The notes under the pieces were generated by a model that was given only the letters and a program-made list of their open reading frames with translations, ran no database searches and had not been told where the DNA came from. The position numbers and the translations under genes were made by a program. Positions 7,393-15,227 of a stretch of DNA of 17,704 bases are shown here, in pieces (position 1 is the stretch's first letter; each line of letters begins with the position of its first letter). The stretch covers positions 1 through 17,704 of the forward strand of contig CANQDY010000008.1 of the NCBI GenBank assembly GCA_947593895.1. The letters are read 5' to 3'. The stretch is from an uncultured Bacilli bacterium (lineage in GTDB: Bacteria; Bacillota_I; Bacilli_A; RFN20; CAG-449).

Positions 7393-8206
7393 TGATTTTC
7401 TTTATAAATTCAATTACACCATTATTATTAAAGTCAAATTCGGAAATATATTTGGCTTTTTCTTTTATTACATCACGAGAATTAATCATAGCAACACCAT
7501 ATCTAGCTGCATTAATCATTGATAAGTCATTTAGTTGGTCGCCAAAACTAATCGTGTTTTCTTTCTTTACATGATACTTTTTAGCTAAATATAACATTGC
7601 ATTGCCTTTACTTGCTCTTTTTGAAGAAATATCATAAGGAACAATATCATCATAGCTTCCCCACCTAGTTACTTGTAAATTTTGAAATCTTTTTTGTTTT
7701 AAAACTTTTTCAAATTCGTTTTCAAATTCCTTCTTTACATCAAATTCACCAGAAATCGGGATGGTATTTAAATGTGTTGAAATATCGCACTCATGTAATT
7801 TTACATCATTACTTTTATGAATTACCCAAAATGGTGTTTTATTAAAGTCGTATGAGTAAAAATCAAATAATGATGTTGTAGTGCCACAATGAAGGTAAGG
7901 CTTTACTCTTTTATGAAAAGCAATAAATGTTTTTATTCCAATTGGAAATAAATGATAATTTACGACTTTTTCATAATTATTATCAAAATAAACAATTGCT
8001 CCACCATTATTTACTATCATTGGCTCGTGAATTCCAAGCATTTTTAAAAATTGAATAGCACCTTGATGTGGTCTACCGGTATTGATGATAAAGTGATGAC
8101 CTTCTTTTTCTAATTTTTGAACATAATCAATAGTTTCTTTTGTAATAATTTTTTCATCTGTAAGTAATGTATCATCTAAGTCAACCGAGATTAAATATTT
8201 TTCCAT
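7382..8206 (-). CDS. HAD superfamily phosphatase, Cof type
   Basis: The 274-residue protein is a cytoplasmic phosphatase of the Cof/YidA group (HAD IIB), which acts on sugar phosphates and other phosphorylated metabolites. Motif I is DLDDTL with the nucleophile Asp9 and acid Asp11; motif II is INTGRP with Thr43; motif III lysine is Lys200 in SSKRASKGNAM; motif IV is ISFGDQLNDLSM (219-230) with the metal-binding acids. The C2-type cap occupies about 85-190 between motifs II and III. Length and motif spacing are normal, so it should be active; the substrate cannot be predicted. AAAGGA is eight bases before ATG. The gene is monocistronic, divergent from the gene at 8309, and overlaps the cyclodeaminase gene tail to tail. 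Confidence 0.88.
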   Translation of the reverse strand: MEKYLISVDLDDTLLTDEKIITKETIDYVQKLEKEGHHFIINTGRPHQGAIQFLKMLGIHEPMIVNNGGAIVYFDNNYEKVVNYHLFPIGIKTFIAFHKRVKPYLHCGTTTSLFDFYSYDFNKTPFWVIHKSNDVKLHECDISTHLNTIPISGEFDVKKEFENEFEKVLKQKRFQNLQVTRWGSYDDIVPYDISSKRASKGNAMLYLAKKYHVKKENTISFGDQLNDLSMINAARYGVAMINSRDVIKEKAKYISEFDFNNNGVIEFIKKIIKE

Positions 8207-8264
8207 AGAATAATTCCTTTAATCGTTTAATATATTACCAAAAAAACGCTACTCATTAAAGCTA

Positions 8265-8293
8265 TTGAACAAAATATAATTTTATTATAAAAT
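8265..8293 (+). promoter_or_regulatory. Promoter of the two-gene hydrolase operon
   Basis: TTGAAC (8265-8270) and TAAAAT (8288-8293) lie 17 bases apart. Transcription would start near 8300, leaving a very short leader with GGTGG before the ATG at 8309. Confidence 0.5.
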
Positions 8294-8308
8294 TAGCGTG
8301 GTGGTTGT

Positions 8309-8647
8309 ATGAAAGAAACATTATGGGGAAACCTTAATAAAGTGGTTGATAAAAATAATCCATATACAGATTGTTATGTTTATGAAAATGGTGACAAATT
8401 TTATGTTGAACCGGTTTTTTTATTGAAATTATCAGGTATGAAGCAATTTGTCTTAGAAAGATTTAATGATATTATTGTCGAAATGGAAAGACTAGTTAGA
8501 AAAAATCATTTGGTTGTTTTTGTCGGTGAAGAGGATGAAGAAATTACATATGTTGATGGGGCAATTTATTTAACTATTCAAGATGTATGTAATCCGATTA
8601 AAGTATTTGTAGAAGATAAGTCTCGTGGCTCAGATTATGGAGATTAA
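8309..8647 (+). CDS. Small soluble acidic protein, unknown
   Basis: I do not recognise this 112-residue protein. It has no signal peptide or membrane helix and reads as mixed alpha/beta, with a strongly acidic patch (GEEDEEITYVDG, about 73-84) and acidic ends. Aromatic and hydrophobic strands (DCYVYENGDKFYVEPVFLL) suggest a small folded domain. The ribosome binding site is poor, GGTGG about five bases ahead. The lysophospholipase-like gene begins two bases after its stop, and its GGAG is inside the end of this gene, so the pair forms an operon. A regulatory or partner role to the hydrolase is possible but rests on position only. Confidence 0.65.
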   Translation: MKETLWGNLNKVVDKNNPYTDCYVYENGDKFYVEPVFLLKLSGMKQFVLERFNDIIVEMERLVRKNHLVVFVGEEDEEITYVDGAIYLTIQDVCNPIKVFVEDKSRGSDYGD

Positions 8648-8649
8648 TT

Positions 8650-9558
8650 ATGCATAGTATATTTGAAATTAAAGGATATAATAATCAAATTATTAAAGGG
8701 AATAAATGGTTAATTGATGATGGTATTCATAAAACTATTGTTCTTGTTCATGGAATGAATGAATATTCATTTCGCTATAATGAATTTAGTTTATTTTTAA
8801 ATCAAAATGGCTATGATGTATTTGCTTTGGATCATCTTGGACATGGTCTAAATGTTAGAGAACCTGAAAAACTTTTAGTGTGGCCCAAAAATGGATTTAA
8901 GGACTGTGTAGAGAATATAAATATTTTAATTAATCAGTTGAAACTTGAAGGAAGAGAAATATATGTTTTCGCTCATTCTATGGGATCTTTCATGGGACAA
9001 AGTTTAATAGAAAAATATCCGGATTGCACAAAGAAAATTGTTTTATGTGGTACATCTGGACCTCAACCATTTATTCATAAGGTGGGTGCTTTATTAACTA
9101 AATTTCATCGTTTTATTACTATAAATAATGAAAAGCCTTCTCGTTTTTTAAATTTTATTGCGTTTGCATCATACAATTCAAAAATAAAAAATAAAAGGAC
9201 ACGGTTTGATTGGTTAAGTGTAAATGAAGCAAATGTAGATAACTATATCAAAGATCCAATGTGTGGTGCGGTTCCTTCGAGAAACTTTTTTGCATCATTT
9301 ATCGGATCAATTCCGGCTTTGTACAAAAAAAAGAATATATCCAAAATAAATAAAGATTTAAAAGTACTATTTATTGTCGGTGACAAAGATCCGGTTGGAA
9401 ACTATACTAAATCAATTAAGAAACTTCAAAACATATATATCGGTAATAATATTTCATCACAGTTAATTATTTATAAGAATATGCGTCATGAAATTTTAAA
9501 TGAAGATGGTCATAATAAAATTTTTAGTGATATCCTGAGCTTTTATGAAAAAAAATAA
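8650..9558 (+). CDS. Alpha/beta hydrolase, lysophospholipase/monoacylglycerol lipase-like
   Basis: The 302-residue protein belongs to the Hydrolase_4 (serine aminopeptidase S33) group that includes lysophospholipases and monoacylglycerol lipases. The oxyanion-hole motif is LVHGMNEYS (32-40), DHLGHG lies at 61-66, the nucleophile elbow AHSMGS puts the serine at 110, the acid is probably Asp247 in VGDKDPVGNY, and the histidine is His280 in NMRHEI. All three catalytic residues are therefore present. A cap region lies at about 135-225. There is no signal peptide, so it probably works in the cytoplasm or at the inner membrane face on acyl esters. GGAG is about eight bases before ATG and overlaps the preceding gene. 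A perfect AT palindrome covers its stop codon. Confidence 0.85.
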   Translation: MHSIFEIKGYNNQIIKGNKWLIDDGIHKTIVLVHGMNEYSFRYNEFSLFLNQNGYDVFALDHLGHGLNVREPEKLLVWPKNGFKDCVENINILINQLKLEGREIYVFAHSMGSFMGQSLIEKYPDCTKKIVLCGTSGPQPFIHKVGALLTKFHRFITINNEKPSRFLNFIAFASYNSKIKNKRTRFDWLSVNEANVDNYIKDPMCGAVPSRNFFASFIGSIPALYKKKNISKINKDLKVLFIVGDKDPVGNYTKSIKKLQNIYIGNNISSQLIIYKNMRHEILNEDGHNKIFSDILSFYEKK

Positions 9559-9576
9559 AATTATTAATAATTTTAT
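9555..9576. repeat. Perfect 22-bp AT palindrome on the hydrolase stop codon
   Basis: The half-site ATAAAATTATT is repeated in exact inverse with no gap, and the stop codon TAA at 9556-9558 lies inside it. It has no GC pairs and no following T run, so it is at best a weak terminator. It could be a protein-binding site in the 107-base gap before the dehydrogenase-like gene. Confidence 0.6.
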
Positions 9577-9665
9577 ACATGTCATTTAAGAACTTTAAAT
9601 TTGCGCGTTTTTGATTTTTATGTAATAATATAAATGCGTAAAATTGGTAGTTAGGAGATTTTCAT

Positions 9666-10973
9666 ATGAAATTAACAATTGTTGGTATGGATTTTGTCGG
9701 TTTGGTAAATGCGGTTGGCTTTGCTGAAAAAGGTCATCAAGTATTTTGCCTTGATTCGGACAAAAAGAAAATTGCTGCATTAAGAAAAAATGAAGTTACA
9801 ATAAATAGTGAGTATAAATTAGCGGATATTCTTAAGAAAAATGACTTTAACATTCGTTTTACAAGCGAATATCGCGATGCAATTTATGATAGTTCAATTA
9901 TTATGCTCGCTATTGAGCCAATTGAAAGGGATAGCGGTAAAATCGATTTATCTCCTTTATATCAATGTGCTAAAGAGTGTTGTCGTTTTATAAATCGTGA
10001 TGTTACAGTAATTATTCGTACTACTGTTCCAGTCGGCACTAATCGAGATTTAAAAGATTTTATGTTAACTGTTACTGAACACAAATATAATATTGATGTT
10101 GTTTCCAATCCAGAATTTTTATCTCAGGGATCAGCAGTAAAGGATATGCTTTCTCCAAGTAGAATTGTTGTTGGTGTTTCAACAAAAAGATCTCAAATGG
10201 TAATGAAAGAACTTTATAAAGATTTTGAATCACCAATTTTGTTTGTTTCTCCAGAAAGTGCAGAATTAATCAAATATGCTTCCAATAGTTATTTAGCAGT
10301 TAAACTTTCTTATATCAATGAAATTGCTGATTTATGTGATAAAGTTGGTGCGGATATTCAAGAGGTAAGTTTTGGTATTGGTTTAGATCCGCGTATTGGA
10401 ACAAAGTATTTATCGTCTGGTGTTGGATTTGGAGGTCCGGCATTAACTTTAGATACAAAAGTGATGCAACAACTTGCAATAGATAAGGAAGTAAAATTAT
10501 CAATTCTTGATGCTGCTTTAGAAGTTAATGAACATCGTTCCGAAGCATTAATTGAAAAAATTAAATCAGTTATTGGACATGTTTCTGGATATCGTTTTGC
10601 GGTTCTTGGTTTATCTTATAAGGGTAATACTGGTGATATTAGAAAATCTCCAGCTTTCAAGTTCATTGAAGACTTATTGAAAGAAGAAGGTAGAATTATT
10701 GCTTATGATACTAATTCAACTTTAGCATTTAAAAAGAGAATGAAATCCGATCAACATTTGGATTATGCTAATTCGTTGGAGGAGGCACTAAGAACTTGTG
10801 ATTTTGCAGTATTTTTAAATGAATCAGATGAGTTTAAAAAATTAACTAATGAACAAATTGTTGAATACATGAAACGTCCAGTTGTATTTGATGGAAAGGC
10901 TGTATTAAACCCATATCAATTACCCGATGTTCAGTATTATGCAATAGGTAAAAAAATTCGAGGTAAAAACTAG
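9666..10973 (+). CDS. UDP-glucose/GDP-mannose dehydrogenase homologue lacking catalytic Cys
   Basis: The 435-residue protein has all three UDP-sugar dehydrogenase domains in order and normal length. Active members oxidise UDP-glucose or UDP-ManNAc to the uronate with two NAD. Conserved here are TTVPVGT (119-125), NPEFLSQGSAVKDML (148-162, with Glu150), LIKYASNSYLA with Lys203 and Asn207, DPRIG and Asp263. The active-site block that normally reads GGSCFPKD is GGPALTLD (256-263), so the catalytic Cys is Ala259 and the Lys is Leu262. The N-terminal GxGxxG is GMDFVG, with Asp9 for the second Gly, and the usual TP of the NAD site is EP (84-85). The reading frame is intact. I infer a pseudoenzyme, perhaps a sugar-nucleotide sensor or partner subunit. 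AGGAG is eight bases before ATG. MscS follows after a hairpin. Confidence 0.85.
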   Translation: MKLTIVGMDFVGLVNAVGFAEKGHQVFCLDSDKKKIAALRKNEVTINSEYKLADILKKNDFNIRFTSEYRDAIYDSSIIMLAIEPIERDSGKIDLSPLYQCAKECCRFINRDVTVIIRTTVPVGTNRDLKDFMLTVTEHKYNIDVVSNPEFLSQGSAVKDMLSPSRIVVGVSTKRSQMVMKELYKDFESPILFVSPESAELIKYASNSYLAVKLSYINEIADLCDKVGADIQEVSFGIGLDPRIGTKYLSSGVGFGGPALTLDTKVMQQLAIDKEVKLSILDAALEVNEHRSEALIEKIKSVIGHVSGYRFAVLGLSYKGNTGDIRKSPAFKFIEDLLKEEGRIIAYDTNSTLAFKKRMKSDQHLDYANSLEEALRTCDFAVFLNESDEFKKLTNEQIVEYMKRPVVFDGKAVLNPYQLPDVQYYAIGKKIRGKN

Positions 10974-10981
10974 ATTTAAAG

Positions 10982-11013
10982 AAAAAACTTATAGGTAGTA
11001 CTATAAGTTTTTT
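10982..11013 (+). terminator. Hairpin terminator or attenuator between the dehydrogenase homologue and mscS
   Basis: AAAAAACTTATAG (10982-10994) pairs perfectly with 11001-11013 around the loop GTAGTA, and the stem ends in six T. The stem is AT-rich, so termination may be partial. It begins nine bases after the dehydrogenase stop and ends 22 bases before the mscS start, leaving little room for a new promoter downstream of it. Confidence 0.65.
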
Positions 11014-11035
11014 AAAACAAAAAGGAGAAAGGAAT

Positions 11036-11947
11036 ATGGGTATTATAAAGATTTTAGAAAATGTCAGTTCTACTGTAGAGGAAGCATCTGACACAAGTCA
11101 AAATGTGGTTACAGAAACATCAAATCCATCAACTTTTGAAACAATGATATCATCTGCGGTAAATTGGCTAACAGAAAATGGCTTAAAGTTAGTAATTGGA
11201 ATTATTGCATTATTAATCTTTTGCTGGATTGTTAACCTGTTTAAAAAAATTTTATTAAAACGAATACTTAAAAAGGGAAAGACTGATAAATTTGTTGCTA
11301 ATGCACTTTGTAAGGGTATTGGAATTGGATTAAAACTTTTAGGCGTCGTTGTATTTTTTGGTTATGTTGGAATTGATACAGCTGGAGTTGGAGCGGTAAT
11401 TAGTTCAATTGGTGTTGTTATTGGTCTTGCTGTACAAGGATCACTATCAAATTTTGCTGGTGGTTTAGTCATTTTAGTTATGAGACCTTTCCGCCTTGGA
11501 GATTTTATTGAAGCACAGGGTTATAGTGGTACTGTTGAAGAAATTCATATTTTTTATACTTATTTAACTACGCCTGATAATAAAGTTGTAATGGTTCCTA
11601 ATGGTGCTTTAGCTAATGGAAATATTGTTAATTACTCTAGAAAAAATACAAGAAGAGTGGATTTAGCCTATTCAATTAGTTATTCTTCGGATTTAGAAAA
11701 AGCTAAAGAAATTATAAGAGAAATTGTTAACAAACATCCTTTAGTTCTTAAAGAACCTTTGCCAACAATAGAATTAGATACCCTTGGCGATTCGTCATTA
11801 AAAATTGTTTGTCGACCATGGGTTAAAAAGGATAATTATTGGAAAGTCTATTTTGATTTAAACAAAATGATTAAAAAAGCATTTGATGAAAATGGTGTTG
11901 AAATTCCATTTAATCAAATCGATGTTCATATTGTTGATAAGAAATAA
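11036..11947 (+). CDS. mscS: Small-conductance mechanosensitive channel, MscS family
   Basis: The 303-residue protein opens under membrane tension to release osmolytes during hypo-osmotic shock. It has an unusual Ser/Thr/Glu-rich N-terminal stretch of about 45 residues, then helices at about 48-69 and 95-112. The pore helix TM3 carries VIGLAVQGSLSNFAGGLVILVMRPFRLGDFIE (128-159), nearly identical to the family pattern with alternating Gly and Ala. The beta domain with VMVPNGALANGNIVNYSR (185-202) and the alpha/beta C-terminal cage domain follow. It has no extra N-terminal helices, so it is the short E. coli-like type. AAAGGAG and a second AAAGGA precede ATG. It may be read from the promoter upstream of the dehydrogenase homologue through the hairpin. 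Confidence 0.9.
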   Translation: MGIIKILENVSSTVEEASDTSQNVVTETSNPSTFETMISSAVNWLTENGLKLVIGIIALLIFCWIVNLFKKILLKRILKKGKTDKFVANALCKGIGIGLKLLGVVVFFGYVGIDTAGVGAVISSIGVVIGLAVQGSLSNFAGGLVILVMRPFRLGDFIEAQGYSGTVEEIHIFYTYLTTPDNKVVMVPNGALANGNIVNYSRKNTRRVDLAYSISYSSDLEKAKEIIREIVNKHPLVLKEPLPTIELDTLGDSSLKIVCRPWVKKDNYWKVYFDLNKMIKKAFDENGVEIPFNQIDVHIVDKK

Positions 11948-11961
11948 ATAATCTATCAATT

Positions 11962-12010
11962 AAAAAAGCCAAACAAATAAGATATTTATTATAGTTAAGT
12001 CTAATTTGGC
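11962..12010 (-). terminator. Probable terminator of the minus-strand glycosyltransferase transcript
   Basis: On the minus strand GCCAAA pairs with TTTGGC (12010-12005 with 11973-11968) and six T follow. The intervening 31 bases include a further AATAA/TTATT pairing. The opposite strand has no T run after the stem. It lies between the convergent mscS and glycosyltransferase genes. Confidence 0.5.
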
Positions 12011-12042
12011 AAATAAACATTGAAGTAAATATTATCTGGTTT

Positions 12043-13311
12043 TCATTTTCGATTAATTATATCATTATATTTTTTGGTATCCTTATGAGTAATGGGATGC
12101 CATTTTATTTTCTTAAATAGAGCGATTAGGCAAATTGGTAGAGAAATTAAATCGTACCAAGGATATAAAAATAAATAAAACACAATTAATCCTGATTCAC
12201 AATGAATCTTTTTTCTTTCACGAATAATGGATAATAAACCTAAAATAAAACAATTTATATAAGTTGTTATTATTAATTTAACTATCCTTAACCATAGAGG
12301 AGTTAAATCTAAATTTTTATTAATAATACCAAAAATTATCAATAATATGTTCAATGTTATTCCCAAAAATACCGATAATAAATCATTTGGAAAAAGAGTA
12401 AAAAAAGCATCGTAACATGCAAATTTTTTCTTAAAGCCTTTGTTAGTGAACATACCTTTTATTATTTTTGGAAAACGAGAAAAGAAAGAATAGTATGTTC
12501 CTCTTTTCCAACGAAGTCGTTGCTTAAAGGTAGTGATAAAATCAGTAGGTTGTTCATCAAATATTTCTGCTTTTTCACAATATCCGACTACTTTACCTTC
12601 ACTAATTAAATCTAATGACATTGTAGCATCTTCAGTTAAATCGGTATAAGTCCAACCATGAGGAATTAATTCTTTTTTAAATACATAACCAGTTCCAGTT
12701 ACATGCGTAGATAGACCTAAAATATTCCTTGGTCGATGTGCGTGAAGATTATTGAAGTACCAGTGAATAGAATAACCGCTAGAAATTGGATTAGTTTTAA
12801 AATTTTTACTATTTCTAAAACAGGTACAGCCATCAAGACCGCTGGCCATAGCCTTGTTCATTTCTTTAAAAAAGTTTGGTTCAACAATATTATCACTATC
12901 AAATATTACAAAATAATCATATTGATAAAATTGATGGTTTTCAATCATTTTATTAGTGAGATAGTTTAATGCGTAACCTTTTGATACTTGCTCTTTATTG
13001 TTTCTTTCATAAACAATAGCGCCTGAGGATTTAGCAATCTCCATGGTTTTATCAGAACAATTATCTGCGACGACATAGATGTCAATTAATTCAGCGGAAT
13101 AAGTTTGATTTTTTATACTTTCAATTAAACTGGCAATAACTAATTCTTCGTTTCTTGCTGCAATTAATACGCCAAATCGTTTTTTGTCTTCCGTCTCTTT
13201 AAATTCTTTTGCTTTACCAAATAATCCAATGAGAATGAAAATTAATTTGTAGACAGTAAAAACTGCATATAAAGATAAAAGAGTATCAATTGCAATTGTG
13301 ATTGCAGACAT
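12043..13311 (-). CDS. Processive-type family 2 glycosyltransferase, integral membrane
   Basis: The 422-residue protein resembles the cellulose/hyaluronan/PNAG synthase branch of GT2, which couples sugar transfer to polymer export or glycosylates lipids at the membrane. A membrane helix at about 7-31 precedes the catalytic domain: LIAARNEE (49-56), VVADNCSD (79-86), the DSDN metal-binding motif (138-141), TED (226-228) and QRLRWKRG (264-271), the (Q/R)xxRW signature. Three to four hydrophobic segments follow at about 303-330, 338-362 and 373-398. All catalytic motifs are intact. AGGAG is five bases before ATG. It lies 39 bases downstream of the DUF1189-like membrane gene on the same strand, with a small hairpin between. 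The donor and product are unknown; no dedicated partner proteins (PilZ, deacetylase) are next to it. Confidence 0.85.
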   Translation of the reverse strand: MSAITIAIDTLLSLYAVFTVYKLIFILIGLFGKAKEFKETEDKKRFGVLIAARNEELVIASLIESIKNQTYSAELIDIYVVADNCSDKTMEIAKSSGAIVYERNNKEQVSKGYALNYLTNKMIENHQFYQYDYFVIFDSDNIVEPNFFKEMNKAMASGLDGCTCFRNSKNFKTNPISSGYSIHWYFNNLHAHRPRNILGLSTHVTGTGYVFKKELIPHGWTYTDLTEDATMSLDLISEGKVVGYCEKAEIFDEQPTDFITTFKQRLRWKRGTYYSFFSRFPKIIKGMFTNKGFKKKFACYDAFFTLFPNDLLSVFLGITLNILLIIFGIINKNLDLTPLWLRIVKLIITTYINCFILGLLSIIRERKKIHCESGLIVFYLFLYPWYDLISLPICLIALFKKIKWHPITHKDTKKYNDIINRK

Positions 13312-13327
13312 AATTTCTCCTAAAACA

Positions 13328-13353
13328 TAAGAGTTGTTAGAAAATTACTCTTA
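13328..13353 (-). terminator. Weak hairpin on the stop codon before the GT2 gene
   Basis: TAAGAGT (13328-13334) and ACTCTTA (13347-13353) pair around a 12-base loop, and the stem includes the TAA of the upstream gene. On the minus strand only TGTTTT follows, so termination would be weak; the AGGAG of the glycosyltransferase comes right after. It may merely modulate readthrough. Confidence 0.3.
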
Positions 13354-14325
13354 ATACTTTTTATTTTGAGATGCCTTGAATCCTAAGAAGACACTTCTAA
13401 CACCAATACATATGACGAATCCGATGGAAGCTAAACTTGAAATTAAAAATCCAATAAGCATTCCAATTAATGCAGGACATAAAGCTGCATAGTTCATGCA
13501 ATTTAAGGCCTGTCTATAATTCATTTTATCACACTGCGCACTCTTTAATCTTGTTAAAATCATAGTAATTAATGCCATAGTAAGAATAATTGCAATATTA
13601 ATCGCAGTGTATAAACCAACAGAATATAAAACATTTGTTGTTTTGTATGGTTCATACATCTTGTTTAATGCATGTTTCCAGTTTTTATATGTTATTTCAG
13701 CGCCATTTTCACTGTTGTCGTAAAGATTAGCAAAATCTTGATTTTTAAAATTTGAAGGGTATCCAACATAACTACTAGTATAAGAAGCAACTTTTTTAAT
13801 TGTTCCTTCTTCAGTTAATGTATTCTTTGCGTTTTTAGCAAATATACAAATATTCATTTTTTTGTCGGATATTAAGATAAATGATTTTGGAGTTTCGCTT
13901 GGTTTACCTTCAAGGTTAATTCCCTGACGATAAAAGTCCGCAACATCATTAGGATTTTCTTCTGCTTTTAAAATTCTGATTGTTAATAAAAGTTTTTCTC
14001 CTGCATATATTTCTTTAATATTATCTTTAAATCCAGTTGCTTCAAATGTTCCTTCGGGTGTAGTAACAAATTTAACACCATTAGCTTTTTCATCATATAA
14101 ATATTTGCTAAATAAATGCAATGATACATCTAGTGATGCATTATCGGTTTTAGTTAATATTTCAGATCCAGATGATTTCATTGTTATAGTAAATATTGGT
14201 AAAATAGCAAAAATCAAAGATAATACCACTACAATAAATGATTGGTAGAATTTTCGATCTTTCCCACTTAAAATTCTATTATTAGAAAACAAACTGCCAA
14301 GTGTAAAATTTAAAAAATCCTTCAT
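13351..14325 (-). CDS. Membrane protein, possibly DUF1189-like
   Basis: The 324-residue protein has a cytoplasmic N-terminus of about 28 residues and a membrane helix at about 30-50. A large extracytoplasmic region (about 51-230) with no cysteine pairs other than an isolated Cys follows, then three C-terminal helices at about 232-260, 272-292 and 294-314. The layout, with a MNYRQALNCMNYAALCPAL segment leading into the last helices, recalls DUF1189-type proteins, but I am not certain. AAGGA lies eight to nine bases before ATG and a good promoter sits in the 71-base gap after the RNA methyltransferase gene. The glycosyltransferase downstream may share this transcript. Function unknown. Confidence 0.7.
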   Translation of the reverse strand: MKDFLNFTLGSLFSNNRILSGKDRKFYQSFIVVVLSLIFAILPIFTITMKSSGSEILTKTDNASLDVSLHLFSKYLYDEKANGVKFVTTPEGTFEATGFKDNIKEIYAGEKLLLTIRILKAEENPNDVADFYRQGINLEGKPSETPKSFILISDKKMNICIFAKNAKNTLTEEGTIKKVASYTSSYVGYPSNFKNQDFANLYDNSENGAEITYKNWKHALNKMYEPYKTTNVLYSVGLYTAINIAIILTMALITMILTRLKSAQCDKMNYRQALNCMNYAALCPALIGMLIGFLISSLASIGFVICIGVRSVFLGFKASQNKKY

Positions 14326-14346
14326 AAATAATTTCCTTTCTTGTAA

Positions 14347-14375
14347 ATGATATACTGAATTTTATTTCTTTTCAA
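14347..14375 (-). promoter_or_regulatory. Promoter of the DUF1189-like gene
   Basis: On the minus strand TTGAAA (14370-14375) and TATCAT (14347-14352) are 17 bases apart, upstream of the AAGGA that serves the gene starting at 14325. Confidence 0.6.
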
Positions 14376-14396
14376 GAAATATTAACAAATATGAAC

Positions 14397-15110
14397 CTAT
14401 TTCACTTGTTTTCTAAATTCATACAAACTGATTGCTACAGATGAGGGCAAGTTCAGAGAATCAATTTTTTTAGAGTGCTCAATGATAATACTATCGTATT
14501 TTAAAAAGTTATCATCAAGTCCACTTGATTCATTTCCAAACACTAATGAACAATTTTTATTTTGTTCAAAGTTAATAGTTTGAAGAGTGTGTTTAGATTG
14601 AAGCATAAAGGTGTAAATTTGATGATTAGGAAAAGCTTTAATATATTCTTCGAAAGTTGAAAAATAACAAATATTGCATGAAAAAATTGCTCCCATAGAT
14701 GCACGAATGACTTTTGGATCAAAATAGTCGACGCCTGGTTTAATAATTGCAATATTTTTAATATTAAATCCTAACGATGAACGAATGATGGTTCCTAAAT
14801 TTCCCATATTTGATGGATTAACTAAAACAATATGATGATCATTATCTAATTTGCTTTGGTATTTTCTAAATATTCCAACAACAAAACAATTCTCTTTTTG
14901 AGAGAGTTTATTAATCATTTTATCATTAAATTCAACTTCACATTGGTTACGAAATTGGTTGATTAAGTTAATGATTTCTTTGTTTTTAAATGAGCTATGA
15001 ATGTAAACTTTTAGTGCATCGTTAGAATGATTTTTTAGCATTTCAATTGTTGGGAAAGTTCCCAATGTATAGGAATAGAATAAATCTTTTTTATAAGTTT
15101 TTATGTCCAT
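14397..15110 (-). CDS. TrmH/SpoU family RNA 2'-O-methyltransferase
   Basis: The 237-residue protein is a SPOUT-fold enzyme that methylates a ribose 2'-OH in tRNA or rRNA with S-adenosylmethionine. The three signature motifs are present in the C-terminal half: NPSNMGNLGTIIRSS (98-112, with Asn and Arg of motif 1), LVFGNESSGL (189-198, motif 2) and DSLNLPSSVAISLYEF (217-232, motif 3, with the knot-closing NLPSS turn in place of the common LNVS). The N-terminal 90 residues resemble the RNA-binding extension of this family. The ATG at 15110 is chosen over two in-frame GTG codons just upstream because it follows an AGTGGTGA element and the promoter. The exact target nucleotide cannot be told. Confidence 0.85.
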   Translation of the reverse strand: MDIKTYKKDLFYSYTLGTFPTIEMLKNHSNDALKVYIHSSFKNKEIINLINQFRNQCEVEFNDKMINKLSQKENCFVVGIFRKYQSKLDNDHHIVLVNPSNMGNLGTIIRSSLGFNIKNIAIIKPGVDYFDPKVIRASMGAIFSCNICYFSTFEEYIKAFPNHQIYTFMLQSKHTLQTINFEQNKNCSLVFGNESSGLDDNFLKYDSIIIEHSKKIDSLNLPSSVAISLYEFRKQVK

Positions 15111-15126
15111 TTTTATCACCACTTAA

Positions 15127-15155
15127 ATTATAGGAATTTAGACATTAAATATCAA
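15127..15155 (-). promoter_or_regulatory. Promoter of the RNA methyltransferase gene
   Basis: On the minus strand TTGATA (15150-15155) and TATAAT (15127-15132) have the ideal 17-base spacing. The leader is very short, about 10 bases. Confidence 0.7.
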
Positions 15156-15181
15156 TTTGATTAGCATTAAAATTTATAATA

Positions 15182-15210
15182 TTGAATAATCATTTTGTTG
15201 ACTATATAAT
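15182..15210 (+). promoter_or_regulatory. Promoter of the membrane protein-FNT-thioesterase operon
   Basis: TTGAAT (15182-15187) and a perfect TATAAT (15205-15210) are 17 bases apart. Transcription would start near 15217, which excludes the in-frame GTG at 15213 and favours the ATG at 15228 with GAGGGTGAT as ribosome binding site. It is divergent from the methyltransferase promoter. Confidence 0.7.
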
Positions 15211-15227
15211 TAGTGAGGGTGATTAAA

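Noticed and set aside
9666..10973. Dehydrogenase homologue as a pseudogene
   Set aside because: The frame is full length with a good ribosome binding site and many conserved residues; only selected functional positions are changed.
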